Assembly (NCBI GenBank): GCA_964649795.1
Contig: CAZYQY010000014.1
Span: 1 to 11,736, forward strand
DNA length: 11,736 nt
DNA from: JABMPX01 sp964649795
GTDB taxonomy: Bacteria; Patescibacteriota; Minisyncoccia; Portnoybacterales; UBA2143
Direction: 5' to 3'
Below, in pieces: positions 1-7,468 of the stretch; within the stretch, counting starts at the first letter, position 1; the number at the start of each line of letters is the position of its first letter. The position numbers and the translations under genes were made by a program. The notes under the pieces are model-generated. The model saw only the letters and a program-made list of their open reading frames with translations, searched no databases and was not told where the DNA came from.

Positions 1-642
1 AAATTAGCAGCCACAGACAGTTTCCGTTTAGCTGAAAAAAATGTCCAAATTAATTCTAATTCATTAAATAAGGAGACAAAAGGCCAATCTATTATTATTC
101 CCCAAAGGACGATTCAAGAATTAATTAGAATTCTATCAGAAAAAGACAATCCAGATGATAAACAGGATCAAGAAGCAGAGATTATTTTATCAGGAAGCCA
201 GATTTTGTTTAATTTAGGACAAGTTCAAGTCATTTCTAGATTAATTGATGGTCAGTATCCAGATTATCAGCAGATTATTCCTAATAAAGTTGAAACTCAG
301 GTAGTTGTTAATCGTCAGGAAATTATTAATAATATTAAAATAGCCAGTTTGTTTAGCGGGAAAATTAATGATATTAAAATATCTATTAATCCTGATAAGT
401 CATTAATAGAAATTTTATCTAAAGATGTTGATATTGGAGAAAATAAATCTCAAATTAAAACAAAAATTGAAGGAAAGAAAAAAGTAGAAATAATTTTCAA
501 TTATAGATATCTTTTAGATGGGTTGAACAACATTTTAAGCGATAAAGTTGTTTTAGGATTGAATAACAGCACCAGTCCGGTAACAATCAGGCCAGTAGGC
601 GACGTTAGCTATACATACCTAATCATGCCAATTAAGGTTTAA
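1..642 (+). CDS. dnaN: DNA polymerase III sliding clamp (beta subunit), 3' part
   Basis: This is the replicative sliding clamp, which forms a ring on DNA and tethers the polymerase. The frame is open from base 1, so the 5' end lies outside the window; 213 residues are visible of a family length of roughly 370. What is present is the latter part of domain II (LAATDSFRLAEK, matching the conserved ATD-x-x-RLA region) and all of domain III (starting near SRLIDGQYPDY). The end, TIRPVGDVSYTYLIMPIKV, matches the usual MPMR-type C-terminus. A TTG at 205 is in frame but is not the start, because conserved clamp sequence precedes it. The gene is convergent with the PBP gene, and a hairpin terminator lies between them. 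Identification is confident from these family motifs; no part of the visible reading frame is broken. Confidence 0.95.
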   Translation, partial: KLAATDSFRLAEKNVQINSNSLNKETKGQSIIIPQRTIQELIRILSEKDNPDDKQDQEAEIILSGSQILFNLGQVQVISRLIDGQYPDYQQIIPNKVETQVVVNRQEIINNIKIASLFSGKINDIKISINPDKSLIEILSKDVDIGENKSQIKTKIEGKKKVEIIFNYRYLLDGLNNILSDKVVLGLNNSTSPVTIRPVGDVSYTYLIMPIKV

Positions 643-672
643 TTCGCACCGATATTTTCTACATACCAGTAA

Positions 673-703
673 AAAATTCCTTAGGAAAAAGGAATTTTAT
701 TTT
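673..703. terminator. Bidirectional intrinsic terminator between dnaN and the PBP gene
   Basis: A perfect 10-bp stem (AAAATTCCTT at 673-682, AAGGAATTTT at 689-698) closes a 6-base loop. T-rich sequence follows on the plus strand (ATTTTC) and a run of T follows on the minus strand. It sits between two convergent 3' ends, so it can end transcription of dnaN and, from the other side, of the PBP gene. The stem is AT-rich, so its strength is uncertain. Confidence 0.8.
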
Positions 704-709
704 CAAGTA

Positions 710-3196
710 TTAAAAATTAGCATTGATAGTTATTTTATCTTCCTGACGATTCAGGACTTGGTCATAGGCGCGGACTTTAATAGTTTGCCCACGGGAATTT
801 ATTAAATAAGGAGATACATTAATGTTAATTGAATATGGATTTGTTGTATCTGTGCCAATTAAATTGTCATTAAAAAAGAAATCCACTTGCTTGATGCCTA
901 AATTAGCTTGAGCTAGGGCCTTGATGAATAAAGTAGATTGACTGATTGAACTATTTTCTGCAGGCGATGTAATTTCTATTTGCGGCTGGTTTTCCACAGT
1001 GTGGACATCGTCATATTCTGTAGGAATAGATTGATTGTAGCAGGCATCTTTATTACATGGCTGTTCTTTTGACCATTTAAGCACTGGATCCTCCCAGTTT
1101 TGAAATTGGGGATCTTCTTGATCTATATAATAGAGAATTGAATGAGCTTCTTGATAATTTTTTTCTTCAATTAAGTCAGGAGGAGTTAAATCAGTTGCTA
1201 ATTTTCTGGAAATTTTATCAATTTTGACTTTATTCTGATAAGCGATTTGTCCATTAAGCATTGGTTTGTCAGTATCTGGGCTTGGTTCAGGCAGCGTAAA
1301 ATTTTCTGTTTGTTTTGGAAGAATAAATTCATTGTTATTATTTTCTGTTCGCTGTTCGCTATTTACTGTTTCATAAGCTTTTTTCATAAAATCGTTCCAA
1401 ATAGGCGCTGCTACATAAAGACCAGCCGCGCCTGGTTGCATTTTTTTTGTAAAATCATTATTGCCGGCCCAAACACCAGCTACTAGACTTGGCGTATAGC
1501 CAATTGTCCATCCGTCACTATAATCCTGAGTAGTACCTGTTTTGGCGGCTGCTGGTATGTCTGTTAGATAAAGTTTTGAATAAGAACCCATCATTGGAGC
1601 TCTAACTGATTCGTCTGAAAGAATATTATTAATTTGACAAGAGACTTGTTTACTAAGAACACGCACCTCTCTATTCTCGTACTCTTCTAAAATATTTCCT
1701 TGCGCGTCTTCTATTTTTAGGACCAAGCTTACTGGATGTTTTATCCCTTTATTTGCAAAAACTCCATAAGCAGCTGTTTCGTCTAAAAGTTTAACTTCAC
1801 CGCCTCCCAGGACTAAGGATAAACTATAGCGACCACGGTCCTTAAGAGTGGTAATACCCATATCTTGGGCTAAATTAATTGTTTCCTGAACGCCGGCTAA
1901 ATAAAGTGTTTTAACTGAAGCAAGGTTTATTGACTGTGCCAAAGCTTGTCTCATAGTTACTGGTCCGCGAAATTTTAAATCATAGTTATTAGGTGAATAT
2001 TCTTTGCCATCGCCAGGCCCGAATTTGCCAAAACTGGTTTGTAAGTCAAATAGAACAGTTTCTGGCGTGAACCCTTTTTCAAAGGCAACTGCGTAAGCAA
2101 ATGGCTTAAAAGAAGAACCTGGTTGCCTGTATGGACTGGTAGCTACATTGAATTGGTCTTCTTCGTATTTTTTTGAGCCAACCAAAGCAAGCACTTGTCC
2201 TGTTTTTGGATCAATGGCTACTAAAGCGGAATTAGTTGCTCTATATTTTTTCTCGTTTTGCTCTACTCCTTGAGTAACCACCTCTTCAGCAATTTCCTGT
2301 AATTCCCAATCTAATGTAGTATATACTTTTAATCCTGCCATATTAATATCTGTATAGATACGGCTGTATTTTTCTTCTAAATATTCTTTAATCATAGCAA
2401 TAAAATGATGAGCCTTAAGGTCTGATTGGGAAGCATATTTTAGTTTTTCTTCCTTAGATTGTTCTGCTTGCTCTTCAGTAATATAGTTGAATTTAGCCAT
2501 ACGGTCTAAAATGTATTCCTGTCTCTCTTTAAGCTCGTCTGGATGAGAGCCATAAGGTGAATAATAGCTGGGAGCTTTTGGAAGAGCGGTTAAAATAATT
2601 GATTCGGCCAGAGATAATTCTTTGGCTGATTTATTAAAAAAAGTTTGGCTGGCTGCTTCAATTCCGTAAGCATTAGAACCATAAGGCACTTGATTGAGGT
2701 AAAAATCTAAAATTTCATCTTTAGAATATTTCCTTTCTAATTCTATAGATAGAATTAACTCTTTTATTTTACGAGTAAAAGTTCTTTCTGATTGAGGTCC
2801 TCCTAAATAGGCATTTTTAATAAATTGCTGAGTAATAGTTGAACCCCCTTGAGCAATTTTTTTACCTCTTAAATTAGCCCATGCAGCCCGCAAAATTCCT
2901 TTCCAGTCAAATCCAATATGATGATAAAAATTATCGTCTTCAATTACTACAGTAGCGTTTTTAATGAATTGAGGTATTTCTTCAAAAGGGATTACAGTTC
3001 TTTTTTCTTCTCCATGTATGTCATAAAGAACTGTTTTACCAGTTCTATCATAAATTTTAGTTGATTCAACTATTTGTCTTTGACTTATTTTGCTTGGATT
3101 AGGCAGATCTTTGGCAAAATAAGCAAAAAGGCCAATTCCTAAAAGAATGGCTATAATAAAAAAAGGGAAGACAAATTTTAGCAGTTTTTTTAGCAT
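710..3196 (-). CDS. Class A penicillin-binding protein (PBP1A-type transglycosylase/transpeptidase) with Ig-like tail
   Basis: A bifunctional peptidoglycan synthase that polymerises glycan strands from lipid II and cross-links stem peptides outside the membrane. Of 828 residues, a short basic N-terminus and one membrane anchor (about 7-28) come first. The GT51 glycosyltransferase follows (about 50-230), with EDDNFYHH holding the likely catalytic Glu86, GGSTITQQ at 117-124 and the SKDEILDFYLN region at 158-168. The transpeptidase (about 320-600) has all three motifs: SSFK with nucleophile Ser361, SIN at 422-424 and KTG at 552-554. A low-complexity linker (about 610-735) contains a CX4C pair (Cys714, Cys719). 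The last 90 residues (about 738-828) look like a bacterial Ig-like domain, with ITSP, VDFFFND and VRAYDQ strands. The ATG at 3196 places the anchor correctly. The gene is divergent from tyrS. All catalytic motifs are intact, so it should be active. Confidence 0.95.
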   Translation of the reverse strand: MLKKLLKFVFPFFIIAILLGIGLFAYFAKDLPNPSKISQRQIVESTKIYDRTGKTVLYDIHGEEKRTVIPFEEIPQFIKNATVVIEDDNFYHHIGFDWKGILRAAWANLRGKKIAQGGSTITQQFIKNAYLGGPQSERTFTRKIKELILSIELERKYSKDEILDFYLNQVPYGSNAYGIEAASQTFFNKSAKELSLAESIILTALPKAPSYYSPYGSHPDELKERQEYILDRMAKFNYITEEQAEQSKEEKLKYASQSDLKAHHFIAMIKEYLEEKYSRIYTDINMAGLKVYTTLDWELQEIAEEVVTQGVEQNEKKYRATNSALVAIDPKTGQVLALVGSKKYEEDQFNVATSPYRQPGSSFKPFAYAVAFEKGFTPETVLFDLQTSFGKFGPGDGKEYSPNNYDLKFRGPVTMRQALAQSINLASVKTLYLAGVQETINLAQDMGITTLKDRGRYSLSLVLGGGEVKLLDETAAYGVFANKGIKHPVSLVLKIEDAQGNILEEYENREVRVLSKQVSCQINNILSDESVRAPMMGSYSKLYLTDIPAAAKTGTTQDYSDGWTIGYTPSLVAGVWAGNNDFTKKMQPGAAGLYVAAPIWNDFMKKAYETVNSEQRTENNNNEFILPKQTENFTLPEPSPDTDKPMLNGQIAYQNKVKIDKISRKLATDLTPPDLIEEKNYQEAHSILYYIDQEDPQFQNWEDPVLKWSKEQPCNKDACYNQSIPTEYDDVHTVENQPQIEITSPAENSSISQSTLFIKALAQANLGIKQVDFFFNDNLIGTDTTNPYSININVSPYLINSRGQTIKVRAYDQVLNRQEDKITINANF
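1344..1371 (-). repeat. Heptanucleotide tandem repeat inside the PBP linker
   Basis: Four contiguous 7-base units fit the minus-strand consensus rAAyAGn: AAACAGT (1371-1365), AAATAGC (1364-1358), GAACAGC (1357-1351) and GAACAGA (1350-1344). The repeat encodes part of the linker ETVNSEQRTENN between the transpeptidase domain and the C-terminal region. Because 7 is not a multiple of 3, any change in copy number other than three units would shift the frame. Confidence 0.65.
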
Positions 3197-3203
3197 TTAT
3201 AGT

Positions 3204-3216
3204 AAGGTCTGACCTT
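3204..3216. promoter_or_regulatory. Dyad AAGGTC-T-GACCTT in the PBP/tyrS divergent spacer
   Basis: A perfect 6-bp inverted repeat with a single central base lies 7 bases upstream of the PBP start codon and 12 bases before the tyrS -35 box. The flanks extend it imperfectly (AGT on the left, AACT on the right). It could be an operator for the PBP gene or a short hairpin in its leader, or it could be chance. No regulator is encoded nearby. Confidence 0.35.
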
Positions 3217-3228
3217 AACTTAACAGAA

Positions 3229-3257
3229 TTGACCTATTTTAGCAAGGATGATATAGT
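3229..3257 (+). promoter_or_regulatory. Promoter of tyrS, predicted leaderless
   Basis: The -35 hexamer TTGACC (3229-3234) and the -10 hexamer TATAGT (3252-3257) are separated by 17 bases, the optimum for a sigma-70 type factor. The -10 ends 6 bases before the tyrS ATG, so transcription should begin at about the A of the ATG, leaving no 5' leader or Shine-Dalgarno sequence. Confidence 0.75.
3236..3244 (-). promoter_or_regulatory. Possible extended -10 promoter for the PBP gene
   Basis: TGCTAAAAT on the minus strand matches an extended -10 element (TGnTAnAAT-like). There is no recognisable -35 box. It lies inside the spacer of the tyrS promoter, so the two divergent promoters would overlap and compete. 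The resulting leader of about 30 bases would contain the AAGGTC dyad. This is a weak call. Confidence 0.3.
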
Positions 3258-3263
3258 AAATAT

Positions 3264-4469
3264 ATGACTAAGCAAGAACAAATTAATCAAGTTTTATCCA
3301 GAGGCGTAGAAAATATTTATCCTAGCAGAGCATCTTTGGAGAAAGTTTTAAAATCCAACAAAAAGATACGCCTATATTGCGGATTTGACCCTACAGCGCC
3401 TACTCTTCATATTGGTAATGCCATTCAGATTAGAAAATTAGCCCAATTCCAGAAATTAGGCCATGAGGTTATTTTTTTAATAGGTGATTTTACGGGGATG
3501 ATTGGAGATCCAACTGACAAAAGCAAAACAAGACCAAAACTAACAAGAGAAAAGGTTCTTAAGAATTCTAAGAATTACAAGGAACAAGCCAGTAAGATTT
3601 TGAAATTCTCTGGCAAAAATCCAGCCAAAATAATGTATAACAGCAAATGGAATGATAAATTAAGTTTTATTGATTTAATTGAACTTGCTTCTAATTTTAC
3701 TGCTCAACAAACCATAGCTAGAGATATGTTTAAAAAAAGAATACAAGAAGGAAAGGATTTATACTTACATGAATTTCTTTATCCTTTGGCCCAAGCCTAT
3801 GACAGCATAGCTATGAATGTAGACTTAGAAGTAGGAGGGAATGATCAGATGTTTAATATGCTTTGCGGTAGGACTTTGATGAAAAAGGCGAAGAACAAAG
3901 AAAAATTTGTTTTAACTGTTAAGCTTTTAACTGACCAGTCTGGACAGAAAATGGGTAAGACCGAGGGTAAAATTGTTAATTTAGACACGCCTCCTAATGA
4001 AATGTTTGGTCAGATTATGGCCTGGTCTGATGGGGTGATTGGTATAGGGTTAGAGCTTTGTACTGATGTTCCAATGGAAGAAATCAATAAGATCAATCAA
4101 CAAATCAAACAAGGAGAAATGAATCCCCGAGATGCCAAAGCCAAATTAGCCAGAGAAATTGTGTCTGTTCATTATAATAAAAAAGACGCCTTGGCCGCTG
4201 AAAAAGAATTCAACAGGGTCTTTAAGCAAAAAGAAAAACCTTCTCATATCCCTGTTTATAAATTAATAGCTAAGAATTATTCTCTTTTAGATTTATTATT
4301 TCAAACAAAATTAGCTTTGTCCAAAGGCGAAGCCAAGCGATTAGTTAAACAAGGAGGAGTGAAAGTAGAAAATCAAGTAGTTAAAGATTGGCAAAAACAA
4401 ATAGCCGTCAAAAACGGCCTAATTATCCAAGTAGGCAAAAGAAAATTTATTCAGATAAAAACTAAATAA
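3264..4469 (+). CDS. tyrS: Tyrosyl-tRNA synthetase
   Basis: A class I aminoacyl-tRNA synthetase that charges tRNA-Tyr with tyrosine in the cytoplasm. The 401-residue length is normal. The Rossmann catalytic domain carries the HIGH-type motif HIGN (49-52) in the context FDPTAPTLHIGN. The tyrosine-binding signature YPLAQAYDS (173-181) is followed by GGNDQ (191-195), and the KMSKS loop reads KMGKT (229-233). An S4-type RNA-binding domain occupies about 340-398. The ATG at 3264 is supported by the N-terminus and by a promoter placed directly against it. The gene is divergent from the PBP gene. Its 3' end overlaps the convergent last gene of the minus-strand operon by 8 bases, with no terminator visible between them. 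All catalytic motifs are present, so it should be functional. Confidence 0.96.
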   Translation: MTKQEQINQVLSRGVENIYPSRASLEKVLKSNKKIRLYCGFDPTAPTLHIGNAIQIRKLAQFQKLGHEVIFLIGDFTGMIGDPTDKSKTRPKLTREKVLKNSKNYKEQASKILKFSGKNPAKIMYNSKWNDKLSFIDLIELASNFTAQQTIARDMFKKRIQEGKDLYLHEFLYPLAQAYDSIAMNVDLEVGGNDQMFNMLCGRTLMKKAKNKEKFVLTVKLLTDQSGQKMGKTEGKIVNLDTPPNEMFGQIMAWSDGVIGIGLELCTDVPMEEINKINQQIKQGEMNPRDAKAKLAREIVSVHYNKKDALAAEKEFNRVFKQKEKPSHIPVYKLIAKNYSLLDLLFQTKLALSKGEAKRLVKQGGVKVENQVVKDWQKQIAVKNGLIIQVGKRKFIQIKTK

Positions 4470-5328
4470 CTTTTCCCTCAATATATTTGATTATTTCTTT
4501 GGCTATATTGAGGCCGGTTACTTGGCTAAAGCGCTTAAACTGGGGCGAACGATTGATTTCTAAAAGACGTAAATGGCCTTTGTTGTCAGGCATAATATCT
4601 AAACCAGCTAATTCAATGCCCATAGCTTGAGTGGCTTTAAGAGATATCTTTTCTAAGTCAGATGATAAACTGGCTTTTTTTGATCTTTGGTTTAATGGAA
4701 TTTTTGGTCTATTTTTACAATGAAGAGATAATCTTTCTATGGCTCCAAGAACCTTATTGCCTAAAATAATAGTTCTATAATAGTATTTAGACGAATACCA
4801 TTCCTGGATTAGATATTTACCCAAGTGATTTTTGTTTTTAAAAAAATCAAGCAATTGTTCTTGAGAATCAAAGCGAAAATTCCCTTGGCCGTGCATCTCT
4901 TTAATATGCTTAACAATAAAAGGAGGGTTTAATTCATCAACTGCTTTTTTGATAGTATTTAAATTAAGAGCAAAAAAAGTAGACGGCTGTGGTATATTTT
5001 TAGCCCAAAGCTGGCTGTGCATAAAGAATTTATGGTATTCATAATTACGCTTAGCTAAAATTTCATCAATAACTATTCTTTTTTTGTCTTTCATATATCG
5101 GGCGATAATTTTTGCTTCAATAACATGCTTGCTAATCGCTCTGAATAAAATTGCTTCAAAGTTTTTAATATCTAAGCCATTAGGAGTGAAAATCATTAAC
5201 TTTTTCTGCCCTTTAAAAATAAGTTTTGATAAAGGAATTATTTCAACTGAATGATTTCTTTTATCAGCCTCTTCTTTTAATAGTTTAGATTCTTTTGATT
5301 TAGTTGAGCCGATAATTAATATTTTCAT
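4462..5328 (-). CDS. RimK-like ATP-grasp ligase (third of three)
   Basis: A 288-residue protein of the RimK-type ATP-grasp family. Such enzymes activate a carboxylate as an acyl phosphate and join it to an amine, as in Glu addition to ribosomal protein S6 or coenzyme F420. The N-terminal Rossmann-like part starts MKILIIGS. The ATP-grasp fold follows, with Lys140 in FIVKHIKEMHGQGNF (a Gly-containing phosphate loop), the adenine-side IQEW (Glu176), GLDI (Asp244) and the metal-binding LEINRSPQF (Glu257, Asn259). All key positions are present, so it is probably catalytic. The substrate cannot be read from sequence. Its ATG overlaps the TGA of the gene before it (ATGA), indicating translational coupling. 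It is the last gene of the yebC operon and overlaps the convergent tyrS by 8 bases. Ribosomal-protein modification is possible but not favoured given the 7TM and protease neighbours. Confidence 0.82.
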   Translation of the reverse strand: MKILIIGSTKSKESKLLKEEADKRNHSVEIIPLSKLIFKGQKKLMIFTPNGLDIKNFEAILFRAISKHVIEAKIIARYMKDKKRIVIDEILAKRNYEYHKFFMHSQLWAKNIPQPSTFFALNLNTIKKAVDELNPPFIVKHIKEMHGQGNFRFDSQEQLLDFFKNKNHLGKYLIQEWYSSKYYYRTIILGNKVLGAIERLSLHCKNRPKIPLNQRSKKASLSSDLEKISLKATQAMGIELAGLDIMPDNKGHLRLLEINRSPQFKRFSQVTGLNIAKEIIKYIEGKVI

Positions 5329-6119
5329 AGATTAAAAATATATTTTAATATTTTTTTTGTTACATTTACTGGCTTTCCTTTATTTGGATAATGGTGAATA
5401 TATACATCTGGCCGCCCATTAATCTCAATAAATTTTATTTTTTGCTCTTTTGGAGATTTAGAAATATCTTCAGCTATAATATCCAAGCCAGCTAATTCTA
5501 AACCAGTTATTTTAATTGCCTTAATGCACATTTTTTTTATTTCTGGATGAATGCTATCTAATAATATATTTTTAACTTGTCCTCCTTCGCTAATTTTTGA
5601 ATATTCTTTTGGAGAAGGGGGGATAAGCTGTGCTATGCCCAATATTTTATCTTTAAGCGCTAAAACTCGAAATTCTTTACCTCTAATGAACTCTTGAATA
5701 ATGACTGCTTCAATTAAAGGGTTTGAGAATAAATTTTTTAGAACTGAAATAGCTTTTGGCAAGTCAGAAATATTAACCCAAAGATTTCTGCTTTGACTGG
5801 CTTGTGCGTCTTTTATAACCAAAGGAAAAGATATTTTTTTTATTTTTCTTTTTGCTTCTTGCAAAGAAAAAGCAGTGATTGTTTTAGGAATGGGAATGTT
5901 ATTTTTCTGCCAGAAAAAATATGATAAATCCTTAAAAAGCGGGATATTTCTTGTTCCAAATCGGTCTATGTTGATTCTAAAGTCTCGCTGGACTAAAAAT
6001 CTTTTTGATCCTTTGACTAAGGCAATAAACTTTCTCTGTGGATAAAGAATTTCTACTTTAATTCCTAATCTTTTTGCCTCTTTTATAATAATTGCTGTAT
6101 TTTTGTCTTTTTTTATCAT
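5325..6119 (-). CDS. ATP-grasp ligase with altered phosphate loop (second of three)
   Basis: A 264-residue ATP-grasp protein whose C-terminal half resembles the ATP-grasp domains of cyanophycin synthetase and bifunctional glutathione synthetase. It has QEFIRGKEFRVLAL (about 142-155, Glu143), AGLDII with Asp213, and IEINGRPDVYIHHYPNKGKP (about 231-250; metal-ligand candidates Glu232 and Asn234). The first ATP lysine is probably Lys103 in LVIKDAQ. The loop after it reads ASQSRNLWV and lacks the glycines that normally wrap the phosphates. The enzyme may therefore be altered in ATP handling, or may be a non-catalytic partner, although the metal-binding residues are intact. No N-terminal glutamate-cysteine ligase or Mur ligase domain is attached, so it is neither full CphA nor GshF. 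It overlaps both neighbours by 4 bases (ATGA). The substrate is unknown. Confidence 0.75.
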   Translation of the reverse strand: MIKKDKNTAIIIKEAKRLGIKVEILYPQRKFIALVKGSKRFLVQRDFRINIDRFGTRNIPLFKDLSYFFWQKNNIPIPKTITAFSLQEAKRKIKKISFPLVIKDAQASQSRNLWVNISDLPKAISVLKNLFSNPLIEAVIIQEFIRGKEFRVLALKDKILGIAQLIPPSPKEYSKISEGGQVKNILLDSIHPEIKKMCIKAIKITGLELAGLDIIAEDISKSPKEQKIKFIEINGRPDVYIHHYPNKGKPVNVTKKILKYIFNL

Positions 6120-7468
6120 TTTATTCCCCGCTTTTCTTTGGCTTTTTCTAAGACTCTTGCGGTCATAAAAATATTTTTAGCTGGATCAACCAAGAATCTT
6201 TTTAAATCTTTTCGACCAACAATAATATCGTATTTCATTTCGCCTCTGTCAGCTATAAATGCCTCGGTGCTGACTAAGCGTTTGTCTAAAATAAAAGAAA
6301 GGTTGATAATGGGTCTTTCTTCTATGCCTAAAGAGCCTTTAACTTTTTTAGAATCAATTATTTTATCAATTCCTAATTCTTTGGCTAAGCTAGTGCAGAC
6401 AGTAGTCCTATAAGCGCCAGTATCAACTTTGGCCATAGTTAAATTCTTGTTTTTTTCTTTATCAAGAACTTCAATAGGTTCATTGATCCCGATGACTTTA
6501 CGTCCAGAGATTTCTTCTAATCCTTCTTCTACTTCGCCGCCAAAAAGATCCTGAGCTATTTTTACTCCCTTAGATATGGTTTTTATCTTAAGGCCCTTGA
6601 TTCTTTGCAATCTATCATTAAGAGAAGCCAAATTAGCGATTTGTATAGATAAACCGGGCCGAGCATTAAGCTCTAAAATAATAGGTCCTTTTTCTCTGTC
6701 AATCGCAATATCAATTCCCATAAAACCTATTTTGGTAATTTGTTGAGCATGGACAGATAATCGTAAAACTTCTCTCCAGTCAGGGATTTGTATTCCTTTT
6801 AATAATAATCTGGTCCCTGGGGCATATTCAATTAAGCGGTCTCTCTGAATCGCAGTGGTTGTAATACCAGTGCCTAAATCAATACCAACACCAATGCCGC
6901 CCAAATGGAGATTTGCTTTCCCACCTGATTCTTTTGTTGGCAAACGCAATTCAGCCATTACAGGAACAGAATTATATACAATGACTCTAATATCAGGGAT
7001 ACCACGATAAGCATATGGCTTTAAAAGTTTCAGTAATTTAATCCTTTCTTCAAAAAAGGCTATATCAGGCAAATTAGTAATAGAAAAAGTTCCTTCTAGA
7101 ATATTCGAAATATGGCTTTTTAAATCCTTAATTTCAATTATTTTTTTGTCAGCTTTAACCCAAGGATAAGGAAATTTTTTCTTTTGTCCATAAACAATAA
7201 GTATTCCTTCGCCGCCTAATCCCTGATTCGGCTTAAGAGCAAAAGTTGAAGGCAGATTAGCCCAATCAAAATCCTTTAATTCCTTGATATTTTCAATAAT
7301 TGAATAAGTTTGCGAAACAGGAAGACCATTTTTATTTAGTATTTTTTTAGCTAAGAGTTTATTATTAGCAATACGAATAGCCCTCTGAGAATTAGAGGGC
7401 CGTAAATAAGTCAGATTACGGGCGTTTATGCCTAAAATGTATTTACCCTTTTTTAGATGATTCAACAT
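6116..7468 (-). CDS. RimK-related ATP-grasp ligase fused to a retropepsin-like aspartic protease
   Basis: A 450-residue two-domain protein. Residues 1 to about 310 are an ATP-grasp ligase of the RimK-related type (I recall this as TIGR02291). Lys79 sits in ALKPNQGLGGEG, the hinge is FFEER (140-141), PDIRV lies at 158-162, a Gly-rich stretch (NLHLGGIGVGIDLGTG) spans about 186-201, GIDI follows, and the metal-binding motif is ELNARPG (Glu266, Asn268). Residues about 320-435 resemble the PF05618 family, historically called ATP-dependent zinc protease. They show the aspartic-protease signature AKVDTGAYRTT (Asp349) and the later YDIIVGRKDL (413-422). There is no HExxH zinc motif, so a retropepsin-like dimeric aspartic protease is the better reading. 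In Proteobacteria the two activities are usually separate adjacent genes. The start lies 26 bases inside the 7TM gene, and the stop overlaps the next start (ATGA). Confidence 0.85.
   Translation of the reverse strand: MLNHLKKGKYILGINARNLTYLRPSNSQRAIRIANNKLLAKKILNKNGLPVSQTYSIIENIKELKDFDWANLPSTFALKPNQGLGGEGILIVYGQKKKFPYPWVKADKKIIEIKDLKSHISNILEGTFSITNLPDIAFFEERIKLLKLLKPYAYRGIPDIRVIVYNSVPVMAELRLPTKESGGKANLHLGGIGVGIDLGTGITTTAIQRDRLIEYAPGTRLLLKGIQIPDWREVLRLSVHAQQITKIGFMGIDIAIDREKGPIILELNARPGLSIQIANLASLNDRLQRIKGLKIKTISKGVKIAQDLFGGEVEEGLEEISGRKVIGINEPIEVLDKEKNKNLTMAKVDTGAYRTTVCTSLAKELGIDKIIDSKKVKGSLGIEERPIINLSFILDKRLVSTEAFIADRGEMKYDIIVGRKDLKRFLVDPAKNIFMTARVLEKAKEKRGIK

Noticed and set aside
205..642. 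A shorter dnaN starting at the TTG at 205
   Set aside because: Conserved clamp sequence (LAATDSFRLAEK) lies upstream in the same open frame, so the gene continues beyond the left edge.
1247..1486. Plus-strand reading frame opposite the PBP gene
   Set aside because: It is a shadow of a well-supported minus-strand gene and its protein has no recognisable domain.
6138..6413. Plus-strand reading frame opposite the ligase-protease gene
   Set aside because: It lies wholly within the protease-domain coding region on the other strand and has no promoter or domain.
6116..6510. Zinc metalloprotease label for the C-terminal domain
   Set aside because: No HExxH or similar zinc motif is present; the VDTGA and DIIVGR motifs fit a retropepsin-like aspartic protease.
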